The notes beneath the pieces are model-generated. The model was given only the letters and a program-made list of their open reading frames with translations, ran no database searches and was not told the origin of the DNA. From Acidaminococcus sp. (GTDB lineage Bacteria; Bacillota; Negativicutes; Acidaminococcales; Acidaminococcaceae), in assembly GCA_022482815.1 (NCBI GenBank), contig JAKVOM010000001.1:1818946-1882945 (forward strand): a stretch of 64,000 nt of DNA, read 5' to 3'. Positions 1 through 7,333 of the stretch are shown in pieces. A program made the position numbers and the translations under genes. Within the stretch, counting starts at the first letter, position 1, and the number at the start of each line of letters is the position of its first letter.

Positions 1-1146
1 GTTACGGAAAGTGACGAAGTCAACTTGCTGACGTGCGTCATTGCCAAACTGAACAATAGTCGTGTCCATACGATTGCCCGCGTCAGAAGCCCTCACTATT
101 CTGCAGAAAGTCACTTCCTGCAGAAGGGGCTGAACCTGTCGATGACCATCAATCCGGAGCTCGAATCCGCGAAGGAAATGGCCCGGATCCTGAATTTCCC
201 GCAGGCTATCGATATCTTCAGCTTTGCCAAGGACCGTATTGATATGCTGCGCTTCCGCGTTCCGAAGAATTCTGTACTTATCGGCAGATCCCTTAAGGAA
301 ATTGCACAGCTGACGACCAACAATCTGCTCGTCTGCATCATCGAACGCAGCAGCGGCATCATCGTCCCTAACGGCGATACCGTCATTGCTTCGGGAGATA
401 TCCTGACGATTATTGCCATGCCGAGCGATGTCGAAGTTTTCTTTAAGAAAATTGGCGTAAAAACGAATAAAGCTGAAAATGTAACCATCGTCGGCGGCGG
501 GGATACGTCTTATTACCTGGCGAAACTGCTCACGGAACGGGGCACCCGCGTGACGATTATCGAAAAGGATATGAAGCGCTGCGAAGAACTCGTAGAACTT
601 CTGCCGGGCGTCATCGTGGACTGCGGCGACGGTACGGACCGCGATTTCCTGGAGGAAGAGCACCTGGAGAATACGGACGGCTTCGTAGCCTGCACGGGCA
701 TTGACGAAGTCAACGTCATTCTCTCCCTTTTCGTAATGAAGAAAGTCAGAAAAAAGGTCGTCACGAAGCTGAACCATGTGGATTTCGGAGAAATTCTCGA
801 TTCGCTTCAGCTCGACAGTGTCATCAATCCGAAGGAATTGACGGCGCAGAAAATCGTTCAGTATGTCCGCGCGGCCGGAAACAGTATGGAGTCCAACGTG
901 GAAACGCTGTATCGTCTCCTGAACGGGCGCGTCGAAGCCATGGAATTCAATATCGAAAGGGATTCTTTGATTGTTCATCAGAAACTGAGTGAGATGAAGA
1001 TCAAGAAGAACGTCATTATTGCCGGTATCCTGCGCAACGGGAAACTCATTATCCCGGGCGGCCAGGATGAATTCATGGCGGGGGATACGGTTATTGTCGT
1101 GACGACGCATATCGGCTTCCACGATATTTATAATATCTTGCAGTAA
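1..1146 (+). CDS. trkA: Trk potassium uptake regulatory subunit TrkA (5'-truncated by window)
   Basis: Cytoplasmic NAD(H)-binding gating subunit of the Trk K+ channel. The frame is open from base 1 (VTESDEVNLL...), so the TTG at 25 is not the start and roughly 80 N-terminal residues lie outside the window. 381 residues are visible. They hold the end of the first RCK domain (DEVN...ARVRSPHYS is typical of TrkA), a first TrkA_C domain, a second Rossmann domain from about visible residue 160 (VTIVGGGDTSYYLAK, then an acidic strand end at IIEKD) and a second TrkA_C domain. The glycine motif reads GGGDTS, slightly off the usual GGGxxG. trkH starts 15 bp downstream, so the two are one operon. Confidence 0.93.
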   Translation, partial: VTESDEVNLLTCVIAKLNNSRVHTIARVRSPHYSAESHFLQKGLNLSMTINPELESAKEMARILNFPQAIDIFSFAKDRIDMLRFRVPKNSVLIGRSLKEIAQLTTNNLLVCIIERSSGIIVPNGDTVIASGDILTIIAMPSDVEVFFKKIGVKTNKAENVTIVGGGDTSYYLAKLLTERGTRVTIIEKDMKRCEELVELLPGVIVDCGDGTDRDFLEEEHLENTDGFVACTGIDEVNVILSLFVMKKVRKKVVTKLNHVDFGEILDSLQLDSVINPKELTAQKIVQYVRAAGNSMESNVETLYRLLNGRVEAMEFNIERDSLIVHQKLSEMKIKKNVIIAGILRNGKLIIPGGQDEFMAGDTVIVVTTHIGFHDIYNILQ

Positions 1147-1161
1147 CGAGGGGAATTTTGT

Positions 1162-2607
1162 ATGAACTATGCTGTCATTGTGCGGATTCTGTCCTGGGTA
1201 CTCCGGACAGAAGGTCTGCTGATGCTGCTGCCCTGCATCATTTCCTTGATCTACGGGGAACATGAAGGAATGGTCTTCCTGGTACTGGGTGTGGCAGCAA
1301 TGGCTGTAGGATATATTTTGTCCAAACGGAAGATTGCCAATGAATCAATCTATCAGCGGGAAGGGTTCGTATCCGTGGGCCTTTCCTGGATTGTGCTGTC
1401 TCTTTACGGGGCGCTGCCCTTTGTCCTTACAGGTGAGATTCCAAACTACCTGGACGCCTTATTTGAAATCGTATCAGGCTTTACTACCACGGGATCTTCC
1501 ATCCTTTCCAATGTAGAGGCCCTGTCGCATACCACACTTTTCTGGCGCAGTTTCTCGCACTGGATCGGCGGTATGGGCGTACTGGTCTTTATCCTGATGC
1601 TGGTTCCGGCAGGGAGCGGCGGTACGCAGATGAACCTGATGCGGGCAGAAAGCCCGGGACCCGATGTCTCGAAATTCGTGCCGCGCGTGCGGAATACGGC
1701 CATTGTGCTGTACCGTATCTACCTGGGCATGACGCTTCTGCAGATCCTCTGTCTTGCCATTTCCGGCATGAACTGGTTCCATAACCTCTGCATCACCTTT
1801 GGAACCGCCGGTACGGGCGGATTCGGCATTTTAAACGCCAGCTGCGCGCCTTATACACCGGTGCAGCAGTGGATTATTACAATCTTTATGATTGCCTTTG
1901 GCGTCAACTTTTCGTTTTACTATCTGTCCCTGACAAGAAATTTCTCCGATGCCATTCATATGGAAGAAGTCAGGGCCTACATTGCGATTATTATTTTTGC
2001 AGGACTCGCCATTGCCTGGCAGCTCCGTCCGCGCTTCTTTACGCTTGAAGAGACACTGCGGGCCGCCTTTTTCCAGGTGGGCAGCATTATGACGACGACG
2101 GGATTTTCCACAACAGACTTTGATCTTTGGCCAAGCTTTTCCAAGTCCGTGCTGGTAGCGCTGATGGTTTGCGGAGCCTGCGCCGGCAGTACGGGCGGCG
2201 GTATGAAAGTAAGCCGCGTGGTGCTGATTATGAAAGCCATTCGGTATGAACTGATTCATTTGCTGCATCCGCATGGCGTTCAGAAGATCCGTATGGACGG
2301 CAAGATTGTAGCCGGAAAAATCCTCGATTCCATGTTTATCTATATTGCTGCTTATTTTTTGATTTTCTCTCTTTCCGTCGTGATTGTCAGCCTGGATAAC
2401 TTTGGATTTACGACCAACTTTACGGCTGTAGCGGCCACCCTCAATAACATCGGACCGGGCCTTGCGGCCGTAGGACCGACGCGGAATTTTGCCGGCTATG
2501 GCGTCCTTTCCAAGATCGTCCTGATCTTTGATATGCTGGCCGGACGTCTGGAACTGCTCCCGATACTGATTCTCTTCTATCCGGGCACCTGGAGCAATCG
2601 AGTGTAA
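1162..2607 (+). CDS. trkH: Trk potassium uptake membrane subunit TrkH
   Basis: Pore-forming subunit of the Trk K+ transporter in the inner membrane, partner of TrkA encoded just upstream. 481 residues, normal family length. The four pore-loop signatures are visible in order: SGFTTTGSS (about residue 103), FGTAGTGGFG (about 213), MTTTGFSTTDF (about 312) and LNNIGPGL (about 430), between many hydrophobic helices. The ATG at 1162 follows GAGGGG at a normal distance. No clear terminator follows; the next 200 bp are low-complexity repeat. Confidence 0.95.
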   Translation: MNYAVIVRILSWVLRTEGLLMLLPCIISLIYGEHEGMVFLVLGVAAMAVGYILSKRKIANESIYQREGFVSVGLSWIVLSLYGALPFVLTGEIPNYLDALFEIVSGFTTTGSSILSNVEALSHTTLFWRSFSHWIGGMGVLVFILMLVPAGSGGTQMNLMRAESPGPDVSKFVPRVRNTAIVLYRIYLGMTLLQILCLAISGMNWFHNLCITFGTAGTGGFGILNASCAPYTPVQQWIITIFMIAFGVNFSFYYLSLTRNFSDAIHMEEVRAYIAIIIFAGLAIAWQLRPRFFTLEETLRAAFFQVGSIMTTTGFSTTDFDLWPSFSKSVLVALMVCGACAGSTGGGMKVSRVVLIMKAIRYELIHLLHPHGVQKIRMDGKIVAGKILDSMFIYIAAYFLIFSLSVVIVSLDNFGFTTNFTAVAATLNNIGPGLAAVGPTRNFAGYGVLSKIVLIFDMLAGRLELLPILILFYPGTWSNRV

Positions 2608-2806
2608 GAAGCTGCTGGTTGCGGGTCGCGGGTCGCTGGCCGCCACTGAAGGAAGCAAACTGAAGAACAGTTTGCAGTGAACTAAAAAACTAACTGCCCG
2701 CAGTAATCTACCTTAAAAATCCGCCAAAGTAGCTGCTCGCACTTCAGTACTATCCACTAGCCACTTACCACTACCCACTTTGCTGCAGCCAGAAGCCATA
2801 TGCTAA
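2608..2806. repeat. Low-complexity CTAACTGC/CTATCTGC-type intergenic repeat
   Basis: Spacer between trkH and the small acidic gene. It contains short reiterated words (GGGTCGC, CTAACTGC, CCACTAGCCACTTACCAC) that recur near 12.0, 55.1-55.5, 56.6 and 57.4 kb. No gene or hairpin terminator was recognised. Confidence 0.5.
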
Positions 2807-2839
2807 ATGCCAAAAGCGCTTTTCCCCAAGGAGACTATC

Positions 2840-3139
2840 ATGTCAGAAGACGAAAAAGATTACTGGACCGACGTCCTCATCAAAGAACTGGAAAAACTGG
2901 GATTTCCCAAAGAATTTGGCATGGTACTCGCCGCCAATCTTGAAACGGAATACGGCATTCGCCGTCTGGCCGTCTACGTGTCAAAGAACCAGCCGACTTC
3001 AGCAGAAGAAATCGCCGACGAAATGCTTGCCATCTGTGACGACCGCGACATCTGGCGCCGCAAAAAAGAAAGCGAGTATTACAACAGCAAAGTCAATGAC
3101 TGGCTGAACCGCGAACGTGATCCGGAAGAAGAAAAATAA
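2840..3139 (+). CDS. Small acidic protein of unknown function (99 aa)
   Basis: Product not recognised. The ATG at 2840 is chosen because AAGGAGA sits seven bases upstream; the frame is open a little further upstream but without a ribosome-binding site. The protein is soluble, highly charged and has no signal or membrane segment. The N-terminal half (KDYWTDVLIKELEKLGFPKEFG) suggests helices; the tail is rich in Glu, Lys and Arg. It stands alone between the trk operon and a strong terminator. Confidence 0.75.
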   Translation: MSEDEKDYWTDVLIKELEKLGFPKEFGMVLAANLETEYGIRRLAVYVSKNQPTSAEEIADEMLAICDDRDIWRRKKESEYYNSKVNDWLNRERDPEEEK

Positions 3140-3142
3140 AAC

Positions 3143-3190
3143 AAAGCTGTGAAGAACTTCCACTACGGATTTTCTTCACAGCTTTTTTAT
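3143..3190 (+). terminator. Rho-independent terminator after the small acidic gene
   Basis: AAGCTGTGAAGAA pairs perfectly with TTCTTCACAGCTT around a short loop and is followed by six T residues. It begins three bases after the stop codon. Confidence 0.9.
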
Positions 3191-3207
3191 ATTCTTTTAT
3201 TATATTT

Positions 3208-3810
3208 TGCTAAAGCGGAGCTTTAGCGACTATATCCGTGCCTTCTTCGAGCGTGAGCGAGGAAGAAGGGGAACCGTAGTGGGCGTCGATTGCCTTGGCA
3301 ATCGCGCACACGACCGCGGTGGATATTCAGTTAGATAACAAGTAAGGGGGATTAGAAAGAATAAAAATAGCAGCACTCCTGAAAGTGGTCAAATCAAAGA
3401 TTTGACTCGATTCAATTAGGACGATTCGTAATCTTACCTATAGTACTTTTATAACCAGAGAAAGACTAAAAATTTAGTGAAAAAATAATAAGATGGTCAT
3501 CATCCCCCGCAAGCGGGCCCCCTTCCTCAATGTCGCGTAGCGACGTCGAGGAAGGTCCCTAAAGAATATACTGCAGCGATTTTTTATATTTTTAAGTCAA
3601 ACCGACGTCAGGAGGTTTGGCTACGTGGTACCTTCTTCTTTCACGACGCGTAGCGGCGTCGAAAGGAGAAGCGCTTGTGGTGGAGGGATAGCTTCTTTTA
3701 TGCTTTTAAAAAGTAAAACTCTGGTAGTGGTTTTGTTCGTTCAAGATAAAATTGCCTCGGCAATTTTATTTCCTGTGGCGGACGGCGGGGTGCGGACGAC
3801 GGAATGCGAA
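3208..3810. repeat. Composite intergenic repeat, copy A
   Basis: No gene seen. A chain of hairpin modules: GCTAAAGC/GCTTTAGC, a CCTTCTTCG/CGAGGAAGAAGG stem, a block ending GCGGTGGATATTCAGTTAG, AATCAAAGATTTGACT, CCCGCAAGCGGG, and CTTCCTC/GAGGAAG around a GTCGC core. The same blocks recur in the same order at 12226-12992 plus 14480-14560 and at 18345-19087. This copy lacks the ~300-bp hairpin block present in the other two, and its CCTTCCTC block is uninterrupted, which shows the empty site of the IS110 insertion in copy B. Confidence 0.75.
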
Positions 3811-3856
3811 AAAGAGGCTGTGAAACAACGAGCAATCGTTATCTCACAGCCTCTTT
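3811..3856 (-). terminator. Terminator of metQ
   Basis: AAAGAGGCTGTGA and TCACAGCCTCTTT form a stem just past the metQ stop codon. It has A residues on one side and T residues on the other, so it can act in both directions. Confidence 0.85.
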
Positions 3857-3864
3857 AATTTATC

Positions 3865-4692
3865 TTACTTCGCCGGAACAATCGTCCCTTTGAATTTTTC
3901 TTCAATAAACTTCTTTACCGCATCGGAATGGAACAGTTCGGCAATCTTCTTATAGTCCGCGTTGTCCTTGTCTTTTTCACGAGCGGCAAGAACCATGACG
4001 GCCAGCGGTTCGTCATCCTTTTCCCAGAAGAGACCCTGCTTCTTGACGTCCATACCGGAACTCATGACGTAGTTCATGGTAATGACGGCAAGGTCAACAT
4101 CGGAAAGGCTGCGCGGCAGCTGAGCGGCTTCTAGTTCTTTGAAGACCAGGTGCTTCGGATTTTCGGCCACATCAGCCGTGGTGGCCTTGAAGCCTACGCC
4201 ATCCTTCAGTTTGATGATGCCTGCTTTTTCAAGGAGCACCAGACCACGTCCGCCGTTCGTCGGATCATTCGGGATGGCGACGGTAGCACCATCAGGAATA
4301 TCTTTCAGGTCGTGGATCTTATCACTGTAAATACCCATTCGCATCAAAATTGTATTGCCAATCGGGACGAGTTTGGCATTATTTTGTTTGCAGAAGTTGG
4401 CCAGGAAGGGAGCATGCTGATAGCTGTTCAAATCGATATCACCATCAGCCAATGCCTTATCCGGAGTGATGTAATCGGAGAATTCAACGACTTCGACGTT
4501 GAGCCCTTGTTTCTTGGCTTCGTCGGCTACGGCATGGACTACATCGGCATGCGGACCGGCCGTAGCTCCAATCTTAATCGTTTTTGCGGCAGGTTTGGCG
4601 TTGTCTGCCTTTTTTTCGCCGCCGCACCCGGCAGCAAGCAGGGATAATCCCAATAAACCAGCCAGAATCAATGCAATGCGTTTTTGTTTCAT
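3865..4692 (-). CDS. metQ: MetQ-type methionine-binding lipoprotein (NlpA family)
   Basis: Substrate-binding lipoprotein of a D/L-methionine ABC importer, anchored to the membrane. 275 residues, normal length. The N-terminus is a lipoprotein signal with lipobox LLAAGC and lipidated Cys23, followed by a Gly/Lys linker. The body has the NlpA family signature: IKIGATAGPHADVV near residue 40, the DIDLNSYQHAPFL segment near 110 and NDPTNGGRGLVLLEKAG near 165. AAGGGG precedes the ATG. The partner genes metN (ATPase) and metI (permease) are not next to it, so this is an orphan binding protein that must use a transporter encoded elsewhere. It has its own promoter, palindromic operator candidate and terminator. 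Confidence 0.92.
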   Translation of the reverse strand: MKQKRIALILAGLLGLSLLAAGCGGEKKADNAKPAAKTIKIGATAGPHADVVHAVADEAKKQGLNVEVVEFSDYITPDKALADGDIDLNSYQHAPFLANFCKQNNAKLVPIGNTILMRMGIYSDKIHDLKDIPDGATVAIPNDPTNGGRGLVLLEKAGIIKLKDGVGFKATTADVAENPKHLVFKELEAAQLPRSLSDVDLAVITMNYVMSSGMDVKKQGLFWEKDDEPLAVMVLAAREKDKDNADYKKIAELFHSDAVKKFIEEKFKGTIVPAK

Positions 4693-4720
4693 AAAACTCG
4701 TCCCCTTTACTTTATTAAAT

Positions 4721-4737
4721 CATACTGAAACAGTATG
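4721..4737 (-). promoter_or_regulatory. Perfect palindrome CATACTG-AAA-CAGTATG, candidate metQ operator
   Basis: A 7-bp perfect inverted repeat with a 3-bp centre. It lies just downstream of the -10 box, over the expected transcription start of metQ, where a repressor would block initiation. The regulator is unknown. Confidence 0.5.
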
Positions 4738-4743
4738 CATCAT

Positions 4744-4772
4744 ATGTTAATAAACTAAAGACATTTTGTCAA
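4744..4772 (-). promoter_or_regulatory. metQ promoter
   Basis: Minus-strand TTGACA (4767-4772), a 17-bp spacer and TAACAT (4744-4749), about 50 bp upstream of the metQ start. Confidence 0.7.
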
Positions 4773-4859
4773 GAAAAAAGACATTATTTTTTCAAAAAGA
4801 AGAAAACAAGAAAAATTTTGTAACAATTGAATCCATTATCGCGGTCGCACATGGAGGCA

Positions 4860-5031
4860 AAATTGCAGAGACCCTCTTCGACGTCGCTTCGCGACATTGA
4901 AGAGGGGGAACCGCAGGAAGGCCCGATGACATCGGACCTTCCGGAAAGCGGTGGGTGACGACCCACTCTGCCGAAGGCGGATTTATTTGGTTCAGGTGGA
5001 CTGTGCTGATGACAGATAAAACATTCTTTTT
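4860..5031. repeat. Dispersed hairpin modules between metQ and the hxlR-like gene
   Basis: No gene. Holds a CCTCTTCGACGTCGC stem with its complement, then a GGAAGGCCCGATG/CATCGGACCTTCC stem and GCGGTGGGTGACGACCC. The block recurs at 6480-6590. Its last part matches the sequence split by the group II introns at 19088-20419. Confidence 0.65.
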
Positions 5032-5095
5032 AAAAACTCTGGCCCAACAGATGTCCGAGACATGTCGGTGACTCTATTGGGCCAGGTGCTTTTCT
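5032..5095 (-). terminator. Terminator-like hairpin with conserved core, after the hxlR-like gene
   Basis: Read on the minus strand: GGCCCAATAGA pairs with TCTGTTGGGCC, the interior is ACCGACATGTCTCGG, and GAGTTTTT follows. T residues on the other side too make it possibly bidirectional. Same family as 7151-7210, 20673-20733, 21981-22041, 57232-57290 and 61803-61863. Confidence 0.8.
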
Positions 5096-5105
5096 TATCG
5101 TAATT

Positions 5106-5456
5106 CTATTTTTTACAAGCCATATCTTCCGCCGGCAAAATCCTATCCGCCATATGCTGATTTCCCCACTCGCACATCGCATTCAGAACCGGCTCCAGGG
5201 ACGCCCCGTATTCAGTCAGGGAATACTCTGTTTTGGGCGGCACGACAGGGTAGACCTTGCGATGGATCAGTCCGTCCGCTTCCAGTTCCCGTAATTGCTG
5301 GGTCAGCATTTTCTGCGTCGCCTGCGGAATCATTCGCTGCAATTCGGAAAAACGCAGTTTCCTGCCTATCAGATGATAGAGAATTACCGGTTTATACTTG
5401 CCAACAATCAGACTTAACGTTGCTTCTACCGGGCAATGATACATTGTCTCTTTCAT
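5106..5456 (-). CDS. HxlR-family transcriptional regulator
   Basis: Winged-helix DNA-binding regulator, 116 residues, typical size. The N-terminus MKETMYHCPVEATL carries the conserved early cysteine (Cys8), often redox- or quinone-sensing in YodB/HxlR relatives. The HTH follows: IGRKLRFSELQRMIPQATQKMLTQQL, then the wing VYPVVPPKTEYSLTEYG. GAGGTG lies upstream of the ATG. It begins 32 bp after the flavin-reductase-like gene on the same strand, so the two are an operon, and it probably regulates that operon. Confidence 0.9.
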   Translation of the reverse strand: MKETMYHCPVEATLSLIVGKYKPVILYHLIGRKLRFSELQRMIPQATQKMLTQQLRELEADGLIHRKVYPVVPPKTEYSLTEYGASLEPVLNAMCEWGNQHMADRILPAEDMACKK

Positions 5457-5488
5457 CGCTTTTCACACCTCGGATATCAGGGTCGTGG

Positions 5489-6052
5489 TCAGGCCTTGAA
5501 ATCTCTCCCGTAGTTCCAGCATTTGGCAGCGACTTTTCCCGTGGACAAATACTGTGAGTTCTGGAACTCAAACAGAATCGGAGAGATTTTTTCGTAATCA
5601 ATTTTTCCGCGTTCATTCACGAATTCTTCCTGGACGTACGTGTGAACCGGTTCAAGAATGTAGTTGTGGAAATTGCCGACTTCCACCATCTGCATCACGC
5701 GGCAGGTCATGCAGACCGGTGCCTGTTCTACGACAGGAGCCTTCTCCAGGTCATCCATGTGCCAGGCAAAGACATCGGATTTAGAAGTATTTTGTGCCTT
5801 GACGATACCGCAGTAGTCCGCTGCCTTCAGCATCGGCATGTTGACGAGGCTGACAGAAACAACTCCGTTTTTCTGGACGGCCGCGTCATCGAGCTTGTGA
5901 CTCTTATCCATGCTGATTAGAAGATGATGATGTTCTACGACACCTACATGGGCAATCGGAAGAAAATTTACCTGCCCGTTTTCCAATACCGTGCCGACAA
6001 TCGTTACCGGCATCGGGTATAATCCCATCACAGATCCTATATCTTTTTGCAT
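5489..6052 (-). CDS. Flavin reductase-like FMN-binding protein
   Basis: 187-residue protein of the flavin reductase/split-barrel FMN-binding fold. The N-terminal YPMPVTIVGTVLENGQVNFLPIAHVGVVEHHHLLISMDKS has the strand pattern of this family (substrate-facing His, then the ISM/HK stretch). VSVSLVNMPMLKAADYCGI follows in the middle. No signal peptide. Such proteins reduce flavins or act as small NAD(P)H-dependent oxidoreductases; the actual substrate cannot be read from sequence. It is cotranscribed with the HxlR-type regulator, an arrangement common for electrophile or quinone stress genes. Confidence 0.8.
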   Translation of the reverse strand: MQKDIGSVMGLYPMPVTIVGTVLENGQVNFLPIAHVGVVEHHHLLISMDKSHKLDDAAVQKNGVVSVSLVNMPMLKAADYCGIVKAQNTSKSDVFAWHMDDLEKAPVVEQAPVCMTCRVMQMVEVGNFHNYILEPVHTYVQEEFVNERGKIDYEKISPILFEFQNSQYLSTGKVAAKCWNYGRDFKA

Positions 6053-6142
6053 TTGTATTGCCTCCTTAGCGCAATCTTTTGTGAATGTTGCTTTTCAGCA
6101 CGGTTTTAGTTTACAGGGTTCAGGATTTTTATGGAAGTACGC

Positions 6143-6173
6143 ACTATTTTGTGCAATAGTTACAAAAAAGTAA
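6143..6173 (-). promoter_or_regulatory. Candidate operator of the flavin-reductase/hxlR operon
   Basis: Two adjoining inverted repeats: ACTATT-N6-AATAGT (6143-6160) and TTAC-N6-GTAA (6160-6173). On the minus strand TTGCAC within them could be a -35 box. HxlR-family proteins bind short palindromes near the promoters they control, so autoregulation is plausible. Confidence 0.4.
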
Positions 6174-6229
6174 GGATGAAAGCGTCGAGCCGAGCAGTTA
6201 AACGAAACTTCCAATCAGGGTACTAGCCC

Positions 6230-6600
6230 CGTCGAGACCTCCTTTCAAGCCGCCATGCGGCTTCGAAAGGAGGAGAACCGCAGTCAGCACTGACGGTAGG
6301 AAGCGCTGACAAATGCGGTGGAGGATAGCTTCTTTTCCGTTCTTTAGAAAGGAGGGCGGGCCACGAAGTGGGGGAGGAAAGTAAGTTTAGGAGAACCGCT
6401 TGCGGTGGGTGTTCAGTCAGATAACAGGAATTGGTTCGACGAAGACGCTGTAAAATCCAAAGCAACACCCCAATCGGTGCAATAGAGACCCTCTTCGACG
6501 TCGCTGCGCGACATTGAAGAGGGGGAACCGCAGGAAGGCCCGATGGTATCGGGCCTTCCGGAAAGCGGTGGGTGATGACCCTTAATATTCTTTTAACCCT
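6230..6600. repeat. Dispersed hairpin modules
   Basis: No gene. CCTCCTTTC...GAAAGGAGG hairpin, a CAGTCAGC/GCTGAC block, GCGGTGGAGGATAGCTTC, a TATTCAGTCAGATAACAGG block, and then a second copy of the CCTCTTCGACG and GGAAGGCCCGATG hairpins seen at 4868-4985. It ends GCGGTGGGTGATGACCCTT, the intact version of the group II intron target. Confidence 0.65.
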
Positions 6601-6706
6601 TACCTGGCATTTTGCACAAAACGGAATATAGAATTGCCTTACTAAATTTCCACACCTCTTTTTTATTTTCTTTTTATGGACGGCACAAAAGATGGGTGCA
6701 GGTGTC

Positions 6707-6870
6707 AGGAAACCGATAACTAACTCAACGTACCATCTTCATGCATCTGCGCTGTCCTCTCGTTGTTGGCAAAGGCTTGACTTACGCCCGGTAAATCATC
6801 GCCTTGCCGCCTAGAGAGATACAGCACATCTGCATAAATCTGGCACATTTCATTTAGTCATCGGCTTCCT
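6707..6870. repeat. Long imperfect hairpin element, member 1
   Basis: The two halves are complementary over about 75 bp each with mismatches. The outer end is AGGAAACCGATAACTAA against TTAGTCATCGGCTTCCT; the apex holds CTTACGCCCGGTAAA. Confidence 0.7.
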
Positions 6871-6873
6871 AGA

Positions 6874-6936
6874 AGGCTGACTTAGGGACCCGAGATAATA
6901 CAAAAATAGTATATCGAGTGGTTCCTAAGTCAGCCT
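6874..6936. repeat. 17-bp-stem hairpin with conserved loop, member 1
   Basis: AGGCTGACTTAGGGACC pairs with GGTTCCTAAGTCAGCCT (one G-T). The loop contains ATACAAAAATAGTATATCGAG. Compare 20560-20620, 21866-21928 and 61913-61974. Confidence 0.7.
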
Positions 6937-6955
6937 GACACAGTAGATGCGCCCA

Positions 6956-7118
6956 AGGGAACCATTGATTCAATGAACGGCTTCAGATACATGCGGATGT
7001 GTCAGCTACGCAAGAAGACAATCCGGAGGGTTACCGGGTGTAACTCGAGGAGTTGTCGACACAGCGTAACTGGCACAGACACATGCAGATGAAGTTGCGA
7101 ATGAATCAGTGGTTCCCT
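6956..7118. repeat. Long imperfect hairpin element, member 2
   Basis: Outer end AGGGAACCATTGATTCA against TGAATCAGTGGTTCCCT; apex GTTACCGGGTGTAAC. Interior arm sequence differs strongly from member 1, but the fold and size are kept. Confidence 0.7.
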
Positions 7119-7150
7119 GTTGTGCGCCGGACAGAAAAAGTTTCCTTAGA

Positions 7151-7210
7151 AAAAGCTCTCAGATAAGATGCGTGTGAGGCCAGCCGAACACCAGATTATC
7201 TGAGGTGCTT
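7151..7210 (-). repeat. GA-rich terminator-like hairpin
   Basis: CTCAGATAA pairs with TTATCTGAG around a core with a GTGT/ACAC inner stem. On the minus strand it is followed by GAGAGCTTTTT. No minus-strand gene ends here, so it looks like part of the repeat rather than a gene terminator. Confidence 0.6.
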
Positions 7211-7333
7211 TACCCCTTCGCAACCATTTTAAGTCCATTCACACCCGAAATCCCCACTTTTCCTTTATTTTGTTGCACAATAGGAACGGGGACAAAATGC
7301 TGACCATAAAATCAGGAAAAGAAAGGAGGAATC

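Larger units (their letters stand above)
6655..7215 (-). repeat. Composite structured repeat carrying two nested long hairpins
   Basis: About 560 bp without a gene. The frame is shared with 20505-20735, 21826-22045 and, in the opposite orientation, 61803-62196: CACACCTCTTTTTTA end, GGCACAAAAGATGGG, a 17-bp hairpin, GATGCGCCCA, GCGCCGGACAG, AAAAAGCTCT and a terminal GA-rich hairpin. Two ~164-bp hairpins (6707-6870 and 6956-7118) sit inside the frame at points where the 21.8-kb copy has none. Confidence 0.7.

Noticed and set aside
3625-3858. 77-codon frame in the repeat before metQ
   Set aside because: It runs through repeat modules and into the metQ terminator and has no ribosome-binding site.
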